DNA of 64,000 nucleotides from Paraplanobispora siamensis (GCF_016863175.1 NZ_BOOJ01000029.1:124001-188000); one strand, 5' to 3'; counted from the first letter of the stretch, positions 1-8,685 are shown. Notes: a model not told the origin generated them from the sequence alone. Numbers and translations are program-made.

Positions 1-1194
1 GGCGAGTTCGACGGTGACGGTCAGGTGCCGGTCGCGGTGTTCGTCCTCGACGGTCTCCAGGACGAACTTGCCGGTGACGAAGCCGCTGACCTCCGGCTGC
101 TCCAGGCCGATTGAGATGTTCTCCGGATAGACGTTGGCGCCGTAGTAGGACACCGTGAAGTGGCTGCGGCCGAAGACGTGGGCGAAGGGGCGCTGCGGGC
201 CGGTGGCGGCGGGCCGGAAGCCGTGTTCGCCGAGGAAGGCGAGCATGCGGTCGTACGGCGTCAGGCCGCCCTCGTCGGCGATGTGATAGCGGATCAGCGG
301 GACGCCGTTGTCGCCGGAGAACAGCAGGGTGCCCTCGTGCTCCTCGAAGAAGCGGACGGCGGGGTCGTACTGGACGAGGGTGGGCAGGCGGGCGGAGCCG
401 AACAGCCGCCTGGCGACCTCGGGACGGGCGGACAGGAAGCGCCGGATCTCGACGGACAGCGGGGTCTCGTTGCCCAGCACGCCTGCGTCGGCGGTGCCGT
501 ACAGCGAGGCGGTGTCGCGGACCGGGTCGGTCATGCCGACGCGCTCGGCGACCAGGCTGCGCCACTCCTCGCTGAACACCTCTCCGGCCGTGACGAGCTT
601 GACGGAGTAGTCGGCCCAGGGGACGCCCTGGGCGGTCCCGGCGTCGATCACGTCCTTGAGGAACGGCGGGTAGCCGAGCAGGACGACCTGGTCGAAGTAC
701 GGGGCCAGCTCGGGGACGACCCGCAGGATCTCGCGGCGGTCGCTGCCGGGGGCGACCACGGTGAGGGGATAGCCGCGGTCGGCCAGGTGGCGGCAGCAGG
801 CGGTGGTGAACAGCCCGCCCACCCAGGTGCCGAGGGCGAAGCAGACCACGGCGAGGGTACGGCGCCCGCGGGCGCCGAAGGCGTCGCGGAAGACCTCCTC
901 GAAGCGCTCGGCGATCACCTGCTCGTCGGCCGTGGAGCGGGCCCAGAACGCCGGCGCCCCCGTCGACCCGGACGACACCGCGATCATGTCCCCGATCGTG
1001 CCGTCGCGGCAGAGGTCGGGCAGAGGATGACGGCGGATGTAGTTGTCCTTGGTGGTCAGCGGCAATCCCGCAAAATCCTGATATGTCCGGATGTGTTCTG
1101 GGTCGACGCCGTGCTCGGCGAGGAACGCGCGATAGGCGGGCACCGAGGCCGCCACCCGGTGGAACAGCTCGACCACGCCGTCATGAGGATTCAC
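1..1194 (-). CDS. PaaK-like (phenylacetate-CoA ligase family) adenylate-forming protein, 3' end outside window
   Basis: Reading from a GTG at 1194 gives 398 codons without a stop, running off the left edge. Residues 74-79 (SSGSTG) form the nucleotide-binding loop of adenylate-forming enzymes, and later YGTADAG and IRYHIADEGG match the A5/A7-type motifs of the PaaK branch. Such enzymes activate a carboxylic acid as acyl-adenylate, usually ending as a CoA thioester, in the cytoplasm. The substrate cannot be read from sequence. No Shine-Dalgarno precedes the GTG, and an internal start is possible. The gene is divergent from the DUF5995 gene, with 119 bp between them. Family assignment is fairly secure; the reaction is inference. 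Confidence 0.75.
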   Translation of the reverse strand, partial: MNPHDGVVELFHRVAASVPAYRAFLAEHGVDPEHIRTYQDFAGLPLTTKDNYIRRHPLPDLCRDGTIGDMIAVSSGSTGAPAFWARSTADEQVIAERFEEVFRDAFGARGRRTLAVVCFALGTWVGGLFTTACCRHLADRGYPLTVVAPGSDRREILRVVPELAPYFDQVVLLGYPPFLKDVIDAGTAQGVPWADYSVKLVTAGEVFSEEWRSLVAERVGMTDPVRDTASLYGTADAGVLGNETPLSVEIRRFLSARPEVARRLFGSARLPTLVQYDPAVRFFEEHEGTLLFSGDNGVPLIRYHIADEGGLTPYDRMLAFLGEHGFRPAATGPQRPFAHVFGRSHFTVSYYGANVYPENISIGLEQPEVSGFVTGKFVLETVEDEHRDRHLTVTVELA

Positions 1195-1313
1195 CAGCCG
1201 ACTGTACGGCCCGGCCCTCGCGCCCGGCCAGGACCCGTTCCGCGTATTTCTACCGCCGCCGAACGCGTACGGCGACACAGCGGACACGTCCCGCATTGGT
1301 CAGGATTTCCGGC

Positions 1314-2147
1314 ATGCCTCTTCTGATGGAAAATCTCATTCACAACCGGATACCGGCCTCTCCCGAGGAGGCCCTGACGGCCCTGCGGGAGGTGTCGGAC
1401 ACGCTGCGCCGCCAGGGCGACGCCCGGGCGATCTTCCCGGACGTCTACGCGGTGATCACCGAAGGGGTGGTCGACGGCATGGCGACCGGCCTGTTCAGGC
1501 ATCCGGAGTTCATCTCCCGGCTGGCCGGCAAGTTCGCCGCCCGTTATCTGGAGACGCTCTCCTGGTCGCTGTCCGGCGCCCCGCAGGACTGCGCCGCCTG
1601 GTCCGTCGCCTACGCCCAGGTGGGCAGGCCCGGCGTGGCCGCGCTCCAGCACGCCGGGCTGGGCATCAGCGCCCACATCAACTTCGACCTCGCCCTCGGC
1701 ATCGCCGAGGTCGTCGGCGAGCTGGCCTCCGACCGCGACCCGGCGCTCATGAGCGTCTTCAAGCACGACCACGACGCGGTGAACCAGATCCTGGAGACCG
1801 CCATGCCCGTGGTGATGCGGCTGCTCGCCGAGCGGTACGGATGCCCGATCGCCCCACTGTTCACCGGACCGCTGGGCGGGCCGGCCGGGCGGCAGTCGCT
1901 GGCGGTGATCTCCCAGTGGCGGGAGCTGGTCTGGCGCAACGCGCTGGACCTGCTGGAGGCGGCAACCGCCGGGAACGACGCGCGGCGCGCCGTCATCGAG
2001 CGGATGGACCTCAACTCCCGGGCCGTCGCCCTGCTCATCACGGGCCCGCCGCTGGTGGGGCCGGCCGTGTCCCTCATCCGCCGCATCCCCGGGATGCGCG
2101 TCCTGCGCGTCCCCGGGATGCGTGCTCTCGCGACGTCCGCGGCCTGA
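1314..2147 (+). CDS. DUF5995 family protein
   Basis: 277 residues from ATG 1314. The sequence is mostly helical, with the conserved HINFDLALGIAEV stretch near residues 120-132 that I recognise from DUF5995, a family of unknown function common in actinobacteria. There is no signal peptide or membrane segment. An upstream in-frame reading to 1083 overlaps the divergent gene and has no coding character there, so ATG 1314 is preferred. The stop codon lies in a short repeat (see 2134-2181). Function unknown. Confidence 0.65.
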   Translation: MPLLMENLIHNRIPASPEEALTALREVSDTLRRQGDARAIFPDVYAVITEGVVDGMATGLFRHPEFISRLAGKFAARYLETLSWSLSGAPQDCAAWSVAYAQVGRPGVAALQHAGLGISAHINFDLALGIAEVVGELASDRDPALMSVFKHDHDAVNQILETAMPVVMRLLAERYGCPIAPLFTGPLGGPAGRQSLAVISQWRELVWRNALDLLEAATAGNDARRAVIERMDLNSRAVALLITGPPLVGPAVSLIRRIPGMRVLRVPGMRALATSAA

Positions 2148-2181
2148 GCGCCCGGGCCTGAGCACCGTCCGCGGCCTGAGC
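2134..2181 (+). repeat. 16-bp direct repeat spanning the stop codon of the DUF5995 gene
   Basis: CGTCCGCGGCCTGAGC occurs identically at 2134-2149 and 2166-2181. The first copy holds the TGA stop (2145-2147). GCCTGAGC also occurs a third time at 2156-2163 between them. One of a set of stop-codon repeats in this window. Confidence 0.85.
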
Positions 2182-2282
2182 CGCCGTACGCCGCCGCGGG
2201 ACGCCGATCGGGTTCCACGGCGGGGACCGTACGGCCTGCGGATCGGGAACCCGGCGGCCCGCAGCGGGTACCCTGCGCCGAT

Positions 2283-4373
2283 ATGGAAGATCCCGGCGTC
2301 CGGCAGTGGCTGCGGCGCGTCGACGACGCCCGCCGCCAGTTCCTCCCGGCGCCCGACCGGGGCTCCGACCGTGACGTGTGGCGGATCCTGTGGGCGGACG
2401 GCATGCAGGTCAACCAGCAGGTCCGCCCCTCCTGGGACAACCAGTCGGGCGGGGCGATCAGCGTGGCCGCGAACGAGCACCTGGCCGTCACCGGCGGGGA
2501 CGACGGCGTCCTGCGCGTGTGGGACCTGCGTACGGCCCGGCTGCTGCGCGAGACCAGGATCGGGCACGAACGACTGAACGCCGTGGCGCTCCTGGGCACG
2601 CTCGCCCTCGTCTCGGACGACTGGAGGATCCTGGCCTGGGACGTGACCGGCGCCGGCGAGCCGCGCGCGCTGGATCGCAACCGGGTCCGCGGCGTTCGGG
2701 CACTGGCCATGGTCAGGGCCGGATCGCGGTCGCTGGCCCTGGCCGCCTGCGGTTCCGACCTGCGGATCCGCGACGTGCACACCGGAAAGGCCCTGCACGG
2801 CGTGCTGTTCCGCGGGCACGAAGGCCAGATCAACGCCGTGGCGACGATCGGGCTGCGCGGGCGCACCATGGCGGTCACCTGCGGAGACGACGGGACGGTG
2901 CAGGTATGCGACCCGCGCACGGGCCGGCGTCACGGTGATCCCCTGACCGGTCACGACGGGCCGGTGCCCGGGGTGGCCACCGCCCGTCTCGGCGGGCGCC
3001 CCGTCGCCGTCTCCTGCGGGCAGGACGGCACGCTGCGGGTTTGGGACCTGCTCACCGGTGAGCGGTACGGCCGGACCGTCGCCGTTCAGGCGTCCTCGGT
3101 GGCGACCGCCGTCCTCGACGGCAGGCCCGTCGCGGTCACCGGCGGCGCCCGGACCCGGGTGTGGGACCTGCGCACGGGACGCGAGTGGGGCAGACCCCTC
3201 GGCGAGTCGGGGGCGGGCCTCGCCGCCACCGGCCACACGGTCGTGACCTGCGGCTCCGACGGGGTCGCCCGCCTCTGGGATCTGCGCACGCGGCGGAGCA
3301 CGCCTCTGGTGGCCGCCTCCCGGGTCGGCGCCGTCGCCCTCGGCGACTCCGGCGGATGGCCGGTGATGGCCCACGCCTATGAGGAGGGGCACTGGCTGTC
3401 GGTCGCCGACCTCGGCGACGGCAGCCTGCACGACTACACCACGGTGGGCCCGTGGATCCACGATCCCGTCTGGAACGGTGATCGCGGCCGGGGCGGGGAC
3501 GAGTCGCGCCGGCTCCGCGGGCGGCGCCGGTCGTACGACGTGCCCGGCCGGATCGACGCCGTGGCGGCCGCGACGGTCGGCGGCCGCTGCGTCCTGCTGG
3601 TCGCGAGCCGCGGCGACGGGGTGGTCCGGCGGTGGGACCTGGAGAGCGGGGAACGCGACGGGGAGCCGTTGACCGGCCACACCGGTGCCGTGCACGCGAT
3701 CGCCACGGCCGGGCCGATCGCCGTCACCGGGGGCGAGGACGGCATGGTCGGCATCTGGGACCTGCGCACGGGCAGGTCCCGGGCCGCGCTGAGCCCCGCC
3801 GCGGTCAACGCGATCGCCGTCACCGGCCGTACCGTGCTGACCGGCGGCGCCGGGGACCTGACCCGGCTGTGGGACCTGCGCACCGGAGAACCGCGGGGAA
3901 GCCTGCCCACCGGTCAGGTCAACGCGATCGCGGCCGAGGGCGACCGCGTCCTGACCGGGGGAGCCGATCTGACCCTGTGGAGCCTGCGCGGCGACGGGCT
4001 CGCGGGAGGCCGGGGCCGTACCGGATCGTCCTCCGGCTCCGCCGTACCGCTCGACGGCGGACGATCGGCCTGCGCCGTGTCGCTCGGCGGGCACCCGGAC
4101 GGCGTCACCGCGGTGGCTGTCCGCGGGCACCGGGCGGTCTCGGCGGGCTGGGACCGTACCCTCAGGACCTGGGACCTGCGCACCGGCGAGCAGATCGGCT
4201 CGCCGGCGCACTTCCCCTGGCCGGTCTCCGCCCTGGCCTGGCACCCGGACGGGCGGCTGGTGGCCGGGTTCTCCTGGGAGGTCGTGGTCCTGGACGAGAC
4301 GGGGCGACGGCCGTACGGCGGGACATCCCGGCCCTACGGCGAGACGCCCGTGCCGTACGGCCAGGTGCCCTGA
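2283..4373 (+). CDS. WD40 repeat beta-propeller protein
   Basis: 696 residues from ATG 2283. After about 60 N-terminal residues the protein is a run of roughly a dozen WD40 units, recognised by recurrent GGDDG/GGEDG turns followed about 6-10 residues later by (V/L/I)WDLRTG strands. WD40 propellers are scaffolds for protein-protein contacts. No kinase, caspase-like or helix-turn-helix domain is fused here, so the partner is unknown. No signal peptide or membrane segment, so probably cytoplasmic. The C-terminus is a low-complexity PYG-containing tail (PYGGTSR, PYGETPV, PYGQVP) made by a DNA repeat that continues past the stop codon. No clear operon partner. Confidence 0.85.
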   Translation: MEDPGVRQWLRRVDDARRQFLPAPDRGSDRDVWRILWADGMQVNQQVRPSWDNQSGGAISVAANEHLAVTGGDDGVLRVWDLRTARLLRETRIGHERLNAVALLGTLALVSDDWRILAWDVTGAGEPRALDRNRVRGVRALAMVRAGSRSLALAACGSDLRIRDVHTGKALHGVLFRGHEGQINAVATIGLRGRTMAVTCGDDGTVQVCDPRTGRRHGDPLTGHDGPVPGVATARLGGRPVAVSCGQDGTLRVWDLLTGERYGRTVAVQASSVATAVLDGRPVAVTGGARTRVWDLRTGREWGRPLGESGAGLAATGHTVVTCGSDGVARLWDLRTRRSTPLVAASRVGAVALGDSGGWPVMAHAYEEGHWLSVADLGDGSLHDYTTVGPWIHDPVWNGDRGRGGDESRRLRGRRRSYDVPGRIDAVAAATVGGRCVLLVASRGDGVVRRWDLESGERDGEPLTGHTGAVHAIATAGPIAVTGGEDGMVGIWDLRTGRSRAALSPAAVNAIAVTGRTVLTGGAGDLTRLWDLRTGEPRGSLPTGQVNAIAAEGDRVLTGGADLTLWSLRGDGLAGGRGRTGSSSGSAVPLDGGRSACAVSLGGHPDGVTAVAVRGHRAVSAGWDRTLRTWDLRTGEQIGSPAHFPWPVSALAWHPDGRLVAGFSWEVVVLDETGRRPYGGTSRPYGETPVPYGQVP

Positions 4374-4408
4374 CCCCGTGTCGTACGGCCAGACGCCCTG
4401 ACTCCGTG
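4311..4408 (+). repeat. Tandem repeat coding the WD40 C-terminal tail and running past its stop
   Basis: Two 21-bp units (4311-4331, 4332-4352) encode the PYG tail. Two 28-bp units follow (4353-4380 and 4381-4408, about 24 of 28 positions equal). The TGA stop (4371-4373) is inside the third unit, and the fourth repeats CGTACGGCCAG and a second TGA. Confidence 0.85.
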
Positions 4409-4462
4409 ACGGTGGGGCCGCGTCAGTGGCGGCCGTGCCGTATCAGCGACGGTCCGGCCGCG

Positions 4463-5437
4463 TCAGTGACGGACGGCGCGCGGACGGTACGGCTCGGCCA
4501 GGAAGGACAGCTCCTTGTCGGTCAGCTCCAGCTCCACCGCGGCCACGGCGTCGTCGACGTGCCGCTCCTTGGTCGCGCCCACGATCGGGGCCGTGACGCC
4601 CGGCTGACGGAGCAGCCACGACAGCGCCACCTGCGCCGCGGGCACCTCGCGCTCGCGGGCCACCTGGGCGACCCGGTCGAGGATCTGCCGGTCGTTGTCG
4701 GGGTCGGTGTAGAGCTCCTCGATGCGCGGGTCATTCCCGGCGCGCACGCTCTCCGTGTCCGACCCGGCCCGGGCGAGCAGCCCTCGGGCCAGCGGGCTCC
4801 ACGGCAGGAGCCCCACCCCCTGGTCGGCGCAGAGCGGGTTCATCTCCCGCTCCTCCTCGCGGTAGAGGAGGTTGTAGTGGTTCTGCATCGAGACGAACTT
4901 GGTCCAGCCGTGGCGCTCGGCGGTGTGCTGGGCCTTGGCGAACTGCCAGGCGGCCATGCTGGAGGTGCCGATGTAGCGGGCCTTGCCGGCCTGCACGACC
5001 TCGTGCAGGGCACCCATGGTCTCCTCGATCGGAGTCTCGTCGTCCCAGCGGTGGATCTGGTACAGATCCACGTAGTCGGTGCCCAGTCGGCGCAGCGAGT
5101 CGTCGATGGCGGCATGGATGTGCTTGCGGGACAGGCCCTGGTCGTTGGGGCCCCGGCCGACCGGGAAGAACACCTTGGTGGCCAGTACGTAGTCCTCGCG
5201 GCGGGCGAACAGCCGCGCCAGCAGCCGCCCGGTGACCTCCTCACTGGTGCCGAAGGAGTACACATCGGCGGTGTCGAAGAAGTTCACCCCCGCCTCCACC
5301 GCCCGGCGCACGATCGGCTCGGAGGCCTGCTCGTCCAGCACCCACTGACTCCACTTGGCCGGGTCGCCGTAGCTCATCATGCCCAAACACACCCGGGAGA
5401 CCTTCATCCCGGTCGAGCCCAGCCGCACGTACTCCAT
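4463..5437 (-). CDS. Aldo/keto reductase
   Basis: 324 residues from the ATG at 5437, chosen because GGGAGGG lies just upstream and family homology begins at MEYVRLG. It is a TIM-barrel NADPH-dependent reductase of carbonyl compounds. The tetrad is visible: Asp and Tyr in FDTADVY, Lys in LATKV and His in QIHRWD. C-terminal GVTAPIVGATK binds the NADP phosphate. Length is normal for the YajO/Tas-like subfamily. The substrate is unknown. The gene stands alone, divergent from a small membrane protein. A 10-bp inverted repeat lies upstream (5499-5557). Confidence 0.9.
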   Translation of the reverse strand: MEYVRLGSTGMKVSRVCLGMMSYGDPAKWSQWVLDEQASEPIVRRAVEAGVNFFDTADVYSFGTSEEVTGRLLARLFARREDYVLATKVFFPVGRGPNDQGLSRKHIHAAIDDSLRRLGTDYVDLYQIHRWDDETPIEETMGALHEVVQAGKARYIGTSSMAAWQFAKAQHTAERHGWTKFVSMQNHYNLLYREEEREMNPLCADQGVGLLPWSPLARGLLARAGSDTESVRAGNDPRIEELYTDPDNDRQILDRVAQVAREREVPAAQVALSWLLRQPGVTAPIVGATKERHVDDAVAAVELELTDKELSFLAEPYRPRAVRH

Positions 5438-5498
5438 CACGAACCCTCCCGATCTTGATGACCGTCCCCAGCCTACGACCGCCGCGCCATTCTTGATT

Positions 5499-5557
5499 GG
5501 AGAGGGTGACACGTCCTGCACGGACCTGATCGTGCACGGAACCTTCACACCCTCTCC
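5499..5557. promoter_or_regulatory. Inverted repeat in the aldo/keto reductase upstream region
   Basis: GGAGAGGGTG (5499-5508) and its exact complement CACCCTCTCC (5548-5557) frame a 39-bp spacer that itself carries TGCACGGA twice. It lies between two divergent genes and could hold operators. No regulator gene is adjacent. Confidence 0.35.
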
Positions 5558-5592
5558 CCGGTTCCGGCGTACGGCCGTGCTTGGCTCTGCCC

Positions 5593-6123
5593 ATGGGACC
5601 GGAACGGGACATGGGACGGCGGCTTGAGCCTGTCCGGGCGGAACACGCCCGGTGGCTTCGCCCGTCCCCCGGCGTGCCGGGGGAGAGGGCCGGGAAGCGG
5701 CGGAGGATTCGCCGTTGGGCGATCGTCCTCACGCCGGTCGTCTCGCTCTACGTCCTGGTCATGGCTCCCGCATGGGTTCACGACCGTCACCTGAACGGCC
5801 TTGCCGACCGTTTCCTGAACCACCCTCTTCCTCCGGAGACCGCGTTCGCGGATGACGAGGTGCAGTCGTCGGTGGCGGTACGGGGCAACGGCAACCACTG
5901 TGACTACCGCCTGAGGTTCAACCTGTCGACGGGGCTCTCGGCGGATGAGGTCGTGAAGTACTACGAATCCGCCGAACTCGGCATCAACGGCACCGGGGTC
6001 TCGGTCACCGTCTGGACGCCCTCGGACACCCCGCCCTTCCCGCTCACCCTCGGCGATCGGTTGATCATCGTCGAGGTCCAGGACGTCCTCCATGATTCAG
6101 GCTGGGACCTCCGCTGCCACTGA
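5593..6123 (+). CDS. Hypothetical single-pass membrane protein
   Basis: About 176 residues if read from ATG 5593; TTG 5581 and ATG 5611 are alternatives and no ribosome site decides. A basic stretch (KRRRIRRW) precedes one hydrophobic segment (AIVLTPVVSLYVLVMAP), giving an N-in/C-out signal anchor, followed by an extracellular domain of about 115 residues. I recognise no family. The phrase LSADEVVKYYES suggests a small alpha/beta substrate-free domain found in many actinobacterial exported proteins, but this is weak. The single Cys near the middle and one at the C-terminus could pair. Confidence 0.55.
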   Translation: MGPERDMGRRLEPVRAEHARWLRPSPGVPGERAGKRRRIRRWAIVLTPVVSLYVLVMAPAWVHDRHLNGLADRFLNHPLPPETAFADDEVQSSVAVRGNGNHCDYRLRFNLSTGLSADEVVKYYESAELGINGTGVSVTVWTPSDTPPFPLTLGDRLIIVEVQDVLHDSGWDLRCH

Positions 6124-6189
6124 CGGAGGCTTTCCCGCTCCCCGGCCCTGTTCGATCCGGCGCCCATCCCCGGTCGCGGCGTCCGGCTG

Positions 6190-6537
6190 TCAGGCGGCGT
6201 GTCCCAGTATCAGGGCGGCGATCACCGGGCCCATGTACAGCAGGGGGAAGACGACGGTCGAGTACGAGCGCGCCCGGAGGACGGTGACGACGGCTCCGGC
6301 GAAGTACAGGACCAGGCAGATGCCGGCCAGGACGCCGATGACCGGTACGAACAGGCCGGCGAGCAGGCCTGCGGCTCCCGCGGCCTTGGCCGCGCCGAGC
6401 CAGGTCCACCACGAGCGGGGGACGCCGTAGTCCGTCAGCGGCTTGACGACCCACTCGGCGCGGCGAAGGAGGGAGAAGGCCGAGAAACCCACCCAGAGGG
6501 CGGCCAGGACGGTGACGACGGTGGCGGTGGTGGACAT
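6190..6537 (-). CDS. DoxX family membrane protein
   Basis: 115 residues with four hydrophobic segments, the usual size and layout of DoxX-like proteins. Motifs include LWVGFSAFSLL in helix 1, the GAAKAAGAAGLLAGL run of helix 2 and GICLVLYFAGAV in helix 3. The ATG at 6537 follows GGGAG at good spacing. DoxX proteins are small integral membrane proteins whose role ranges from quinone-linked enzymes to redox complexes; none can be assigned here. Transcribed alone. Confidence 0.8.
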   Translation of the reverse strand: MSTTATVVTVLAALWVGFSAFSLLRRAEWVVKPLTDYGVPRSWWTWLGAAKAAGAAGLLAGLFVPVIGVLAGICLVLYFAGAVVTVLRARSYSTVVFPLLYMGPVIAALILGHAA

Positions 6538-6614
6538 GAGGTGCTCCCTTGCTGGTGCTTTCCTGCCACACCGATCCTGGAAGCCCCGGTTGATAACTCC
6601 GCGATGCGTTCACG

Positions 6615-6890
6615 ATGCGTCGCGACAGGAAGGCCGCGGCAGCCGTACTCGCTCCCAACCCGACGACGTACTCGTCCAAACGGCATTCCGGTGCTGCCGG
6701 AGCCTGTCGACCACCAGTCGATCACAGGTGGCGGGCGGCCCTGCCGCCGGCCGGCACGGGACTGGGCCTGGCGGTCATGGTGTTCTTCGGCGCGATCATT
6801 ACCGGCTCCAGGAAGGCGATCGTTGTGACCGGCGTCCTGATGTTGCCCTTCCTCGTCGTAGTGATCATCGCCACCATCGTCGTCGCGTGA
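6615..6890 (+). CDS. Doubtful small membrane protein
   Basis: Reading 6615-6890 gives 91 residues. Only the last 45 (from about TGLGLAVMVFFGAIITGS) look like protein, with two hydrophobic segments. The first half is unconvincing, and the start could be ATG 6777, giving 37 residues. No ribosome site is clear. It may be a remnant rather than an intact gene. Confidence 0.3.
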   Translation: MRRDRKAAAAVLAPNPTTYSSKRHSGAAGACRPPVDHRWRAALPPAGTGLGLAVMVFFGAIITGSRKAIVVTGVLMLPFLVVVIIATIVVA

Positions 6891-7192
6891 TCCTGCATCG
6901 GCAGTCGCGGATGAAGCCGTGGATGCCCCGGTCTGCTTCCGGTGGCCCTGATCCAGGGCAGGAGGTATCGCCGCGCTGCTCGTGACCGATCATGCCCGGC
7001 GCACGGTCGGCTCGGCAGCGGTCCCGTGCTGTCCGGCATGCGGGCAGGGTTGCCGATATCGGGGCAGGCTCGGCTGCCGTGCGGCGCAGCGCGGGCGGGC
7101 GGCACCCGGCCCAGCGGGGACACGCCTCACGGGTGGGCTCACCCGCCCGGTATGCACCGCCGTACCCGCCCCCGGCCTGGGAACCCGCTCGT
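6891..7192. other. Gene-poor gap with a decayed copy of a neighbouring gene's 3' end
   Basis: About 300 bp without a credible gene. Positions 6901-6938 match 33 of 39 positions of 7196-7234, the 3' end of the secreted-protein gene at 7193-7555. In the minus reading the copy still gives DRGIHGFIRDC against DWGTYGFICDC, but its stop is lost. Nothing else is visible in the gap. Confidence 0.6.
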
Positions 7193-7555
7193 CTAGCAGT
7201 CGCAGATGAAGCCGTAGGTGCCCCAGTCCGCCTTGATGGTCAGCTGGTACTTGCTGCCGTAGAGACCGTAGATCCCGGTGCGGAAGCTCTGGTTGGGCCG
7301 TACCTCGCCGGAGCCGACCCGCGCTCCGGTCTCGCGGTCCCAGACCTCCCAGCGGGCGATGTGGGTGTTGGCCTCGATGCCGATCCACACCCGGTGCAGG
7401 TCGGCCCTGGCCGGGGTGTGGCCGCTGGCGCACTTGCCGCTCCACAGGTCCGGCCGGCACGTGTGGTAGGTCTCGGCGGCGGCTGGCTGGGAGAACGCGG
7501 CGGACGCGGTCAGGACGCAGAGGGCGACGAGGGCTGATTTCAAGGATGTACGCAT
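7193..7555 (-). CDS. Small secreted protein of unknown function
   Basis: 120 residues from the ATG at 7555; AAGGAG lies 9 bases upstream. Residues 1-28 are a Sec signal peptide (LKSALVALCVLTASAAF), with cleavage likely after AAA in QPAAAET. The mature protein of about 90 residues has four cysteines (CRPD, KCAS, ICDC) that could form two disulphides, and is rich in aromatic beta-strand-like segments (HIARWEVWDRETG, YGSKYQLTIK). Similar small actinomycete exported proteins exist without assigned function. A degraded copy of its 3' end lies 290 bp downstream. Confidence 0.7.
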   Translation of the reverse strand: MRTSLKSALVALCVLTASAAFSQPAAAETYHTCRPDLWSGKCASGHTPARADLHRVWIGIEANTHIARWEVWDRETGARVGSGEVRPNQSFRTGIYGLYGSKYQLTIKADWGTYGFICDC

Positions 7556-7666
7556 GGAGTCGGTCTCCTTGATCATTTCTGGGTGGGGTCAGTATGTCAG
7601 TGACGCCGATCACCCCGTAAGGCCCAATCACCGGAGGCTTCTCCCACCCCTCCGCCGACCTGCGGC

Positions 7667-8080
7667 TCAGTCCCGCACGGCCGTCTCGATCGCCTGCTTC
7701 ATCTCCGCCGCGCCGCGTTCGACGCGGATCCGGAGCTCGGCGCCGAACGAGTGCGGCAGGACGTCGGTGGTCCAGATCAGCCGGCTCGCCCGCTCGCCCT
7801 CGGGACGGACCTCGAACGAGGCGTGGTGGTGCTCGAGCGGCGGGCGGGCGCCCTCGACGACGGAGTAGGCCAGGCGGCGCGTGTCATCGTCGATCGAGAC
7901 GATCAGCTCACGGACCACGTGCCCGTCGGGGAAGGTCAGGAACCGCTGGTCGCCCTCGATCCGGGTATCGGCGACGCGGCCGGGCAGCAGGCGTTCGTGC
8001 ACGGCCCCGACGTCGCGCAGCACGTCCCAGGTGTGCTCGGGGGACGCGTCGATCACGATCTCGTGGCGGATGGAGGCCAT
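7667..8080 (-). CDS. SRPBCC (START-like) domain protein
   Basis: 137 residues, one complete helix-grip domain of the polyketide cyclase/dehydrase and lipid-transport type. It opens with the typical strand and helix IRHEIVIDASPEHTWDVLRD and ends with a long C-terminal helix (RGAAEMKQAIETAV). Such proteins bind small hydrophobic ligands in a central cavity; some are enzymes. No catalytic residue or ligand can be named. GAGAGGAG precedes the ATG at 8080. Monocistronic, divergent from the cytochrome b-like gene. Confidence 0.8.
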   Translation of the reverse strand: MASIRHEIVIDASPEHTWDVLRDVGAVHERLLPGRVADTRIEGDQRFLTFPDGHVVRELIVSIDDDTRRLAYSVVEGARPPLEHHHASFEVRPEGERASRLIWTTDVLPHSFGAELRIRVERGAAEMKQAIETAVRD

Positions 8081-8190
8081 GGGCCGGGGGCTCCTCTCAG
8101 GAGGGTACGGATCGCGACCAACCTAGCCAGCCCGCATCGGGATGATCCACTGGCCCCGGCGGTACGGACGGGGCGGCTTTTCGTGGTGGA

Positions 8191-8685
8191 ATGTGCCGCG
8201 TGGAACGGGCGAGGCAGTTGCTGGGGGAGATGCTGGTCTGCTGCTTCGTGGTGGTCCTGCTCACCGGGGCCTTCCTGGCGTTCTTCTACACGCCCAGCGG
8301 CGAGCTCGTCGCCTACGACGGCAGTCATGAGCCGCTCCGGGGCGTCGCCCTGAGTGCGGCGTACGACTCGATCCTGGACATCAGCCTCGAGGTGCGCGGC
8401 GGGTCGTTCATGCGGAACCTGCACCACAGCTCCTCGATCCTGCTCGGCTCAGGAGTCGTCGTATGGCTTCTGCTCGGCCGGTTCCGGTACGCGTCGGCGG
8501 TGCTGGGCCTGGGCGCGCTCGCGGGGATCTCCGGCTACGGGGCCGCCGACGACATCCTGTCCGGGACCGTCCTGGGCGAGGTGCCCATCCCCGCGTGGTA
8601 CGGCCTGCACCTGCTGGTGGCCGTGGCCGTGGGCGTCGTGCTGGTGGTCTCCTCCCGGCGGGAGGCGGCCCGCCGTGCCGGGTAA
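8191..8685 (+). CDS. Miniature cytochrome b N-terminal-like membrane protein
   Basis: 164 residues, about four membrane segments (near 14-32, 80-97, 101-120, 136-154). Segment 1 and the loop after it (LLTGAFLAFFYTPS, then AYDSILDI) resemble helix A of cytochrome b/b6. FMRNLHHSS (residues 73-81) matches the RxxH of helix B, and WYGLHLLVAV (His140) matches the first His of helix D. In full-length cytochrome b each of these helices carries a second His about 14 residues on; here those places are Trp and Ser, so only one haem site seems kept. No quinone-oxidase, Rieske or cytochrome c gene is adjacent. Start could instead be GTG 8200. Family link is inference from motifs. Confidence 0.55.
   Translation: MCRVERARQLLGEMLVCCFVVVLLTGAFLAFFYTPSGELVAYDGSHEPLRGVALSAAYDSILDISLEVRGGSFMRNLHHSSSILLGSGVVVWLLLGRFRYASAVLGLGALAGISGYGAADDILSGTVLGEVPIPAWYGLHLLVAVAVGVVLVVSSRREAARRAG

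Noticed and set aside
1191-4244. A 1017-codon open reading on the minus strand across the DUF5995 and WD40 genes
   Set aside because: It lies antisense to two clear genes, is rich in Arg/Pro/Gly with no domain, and is a typical GC-bias shadow.
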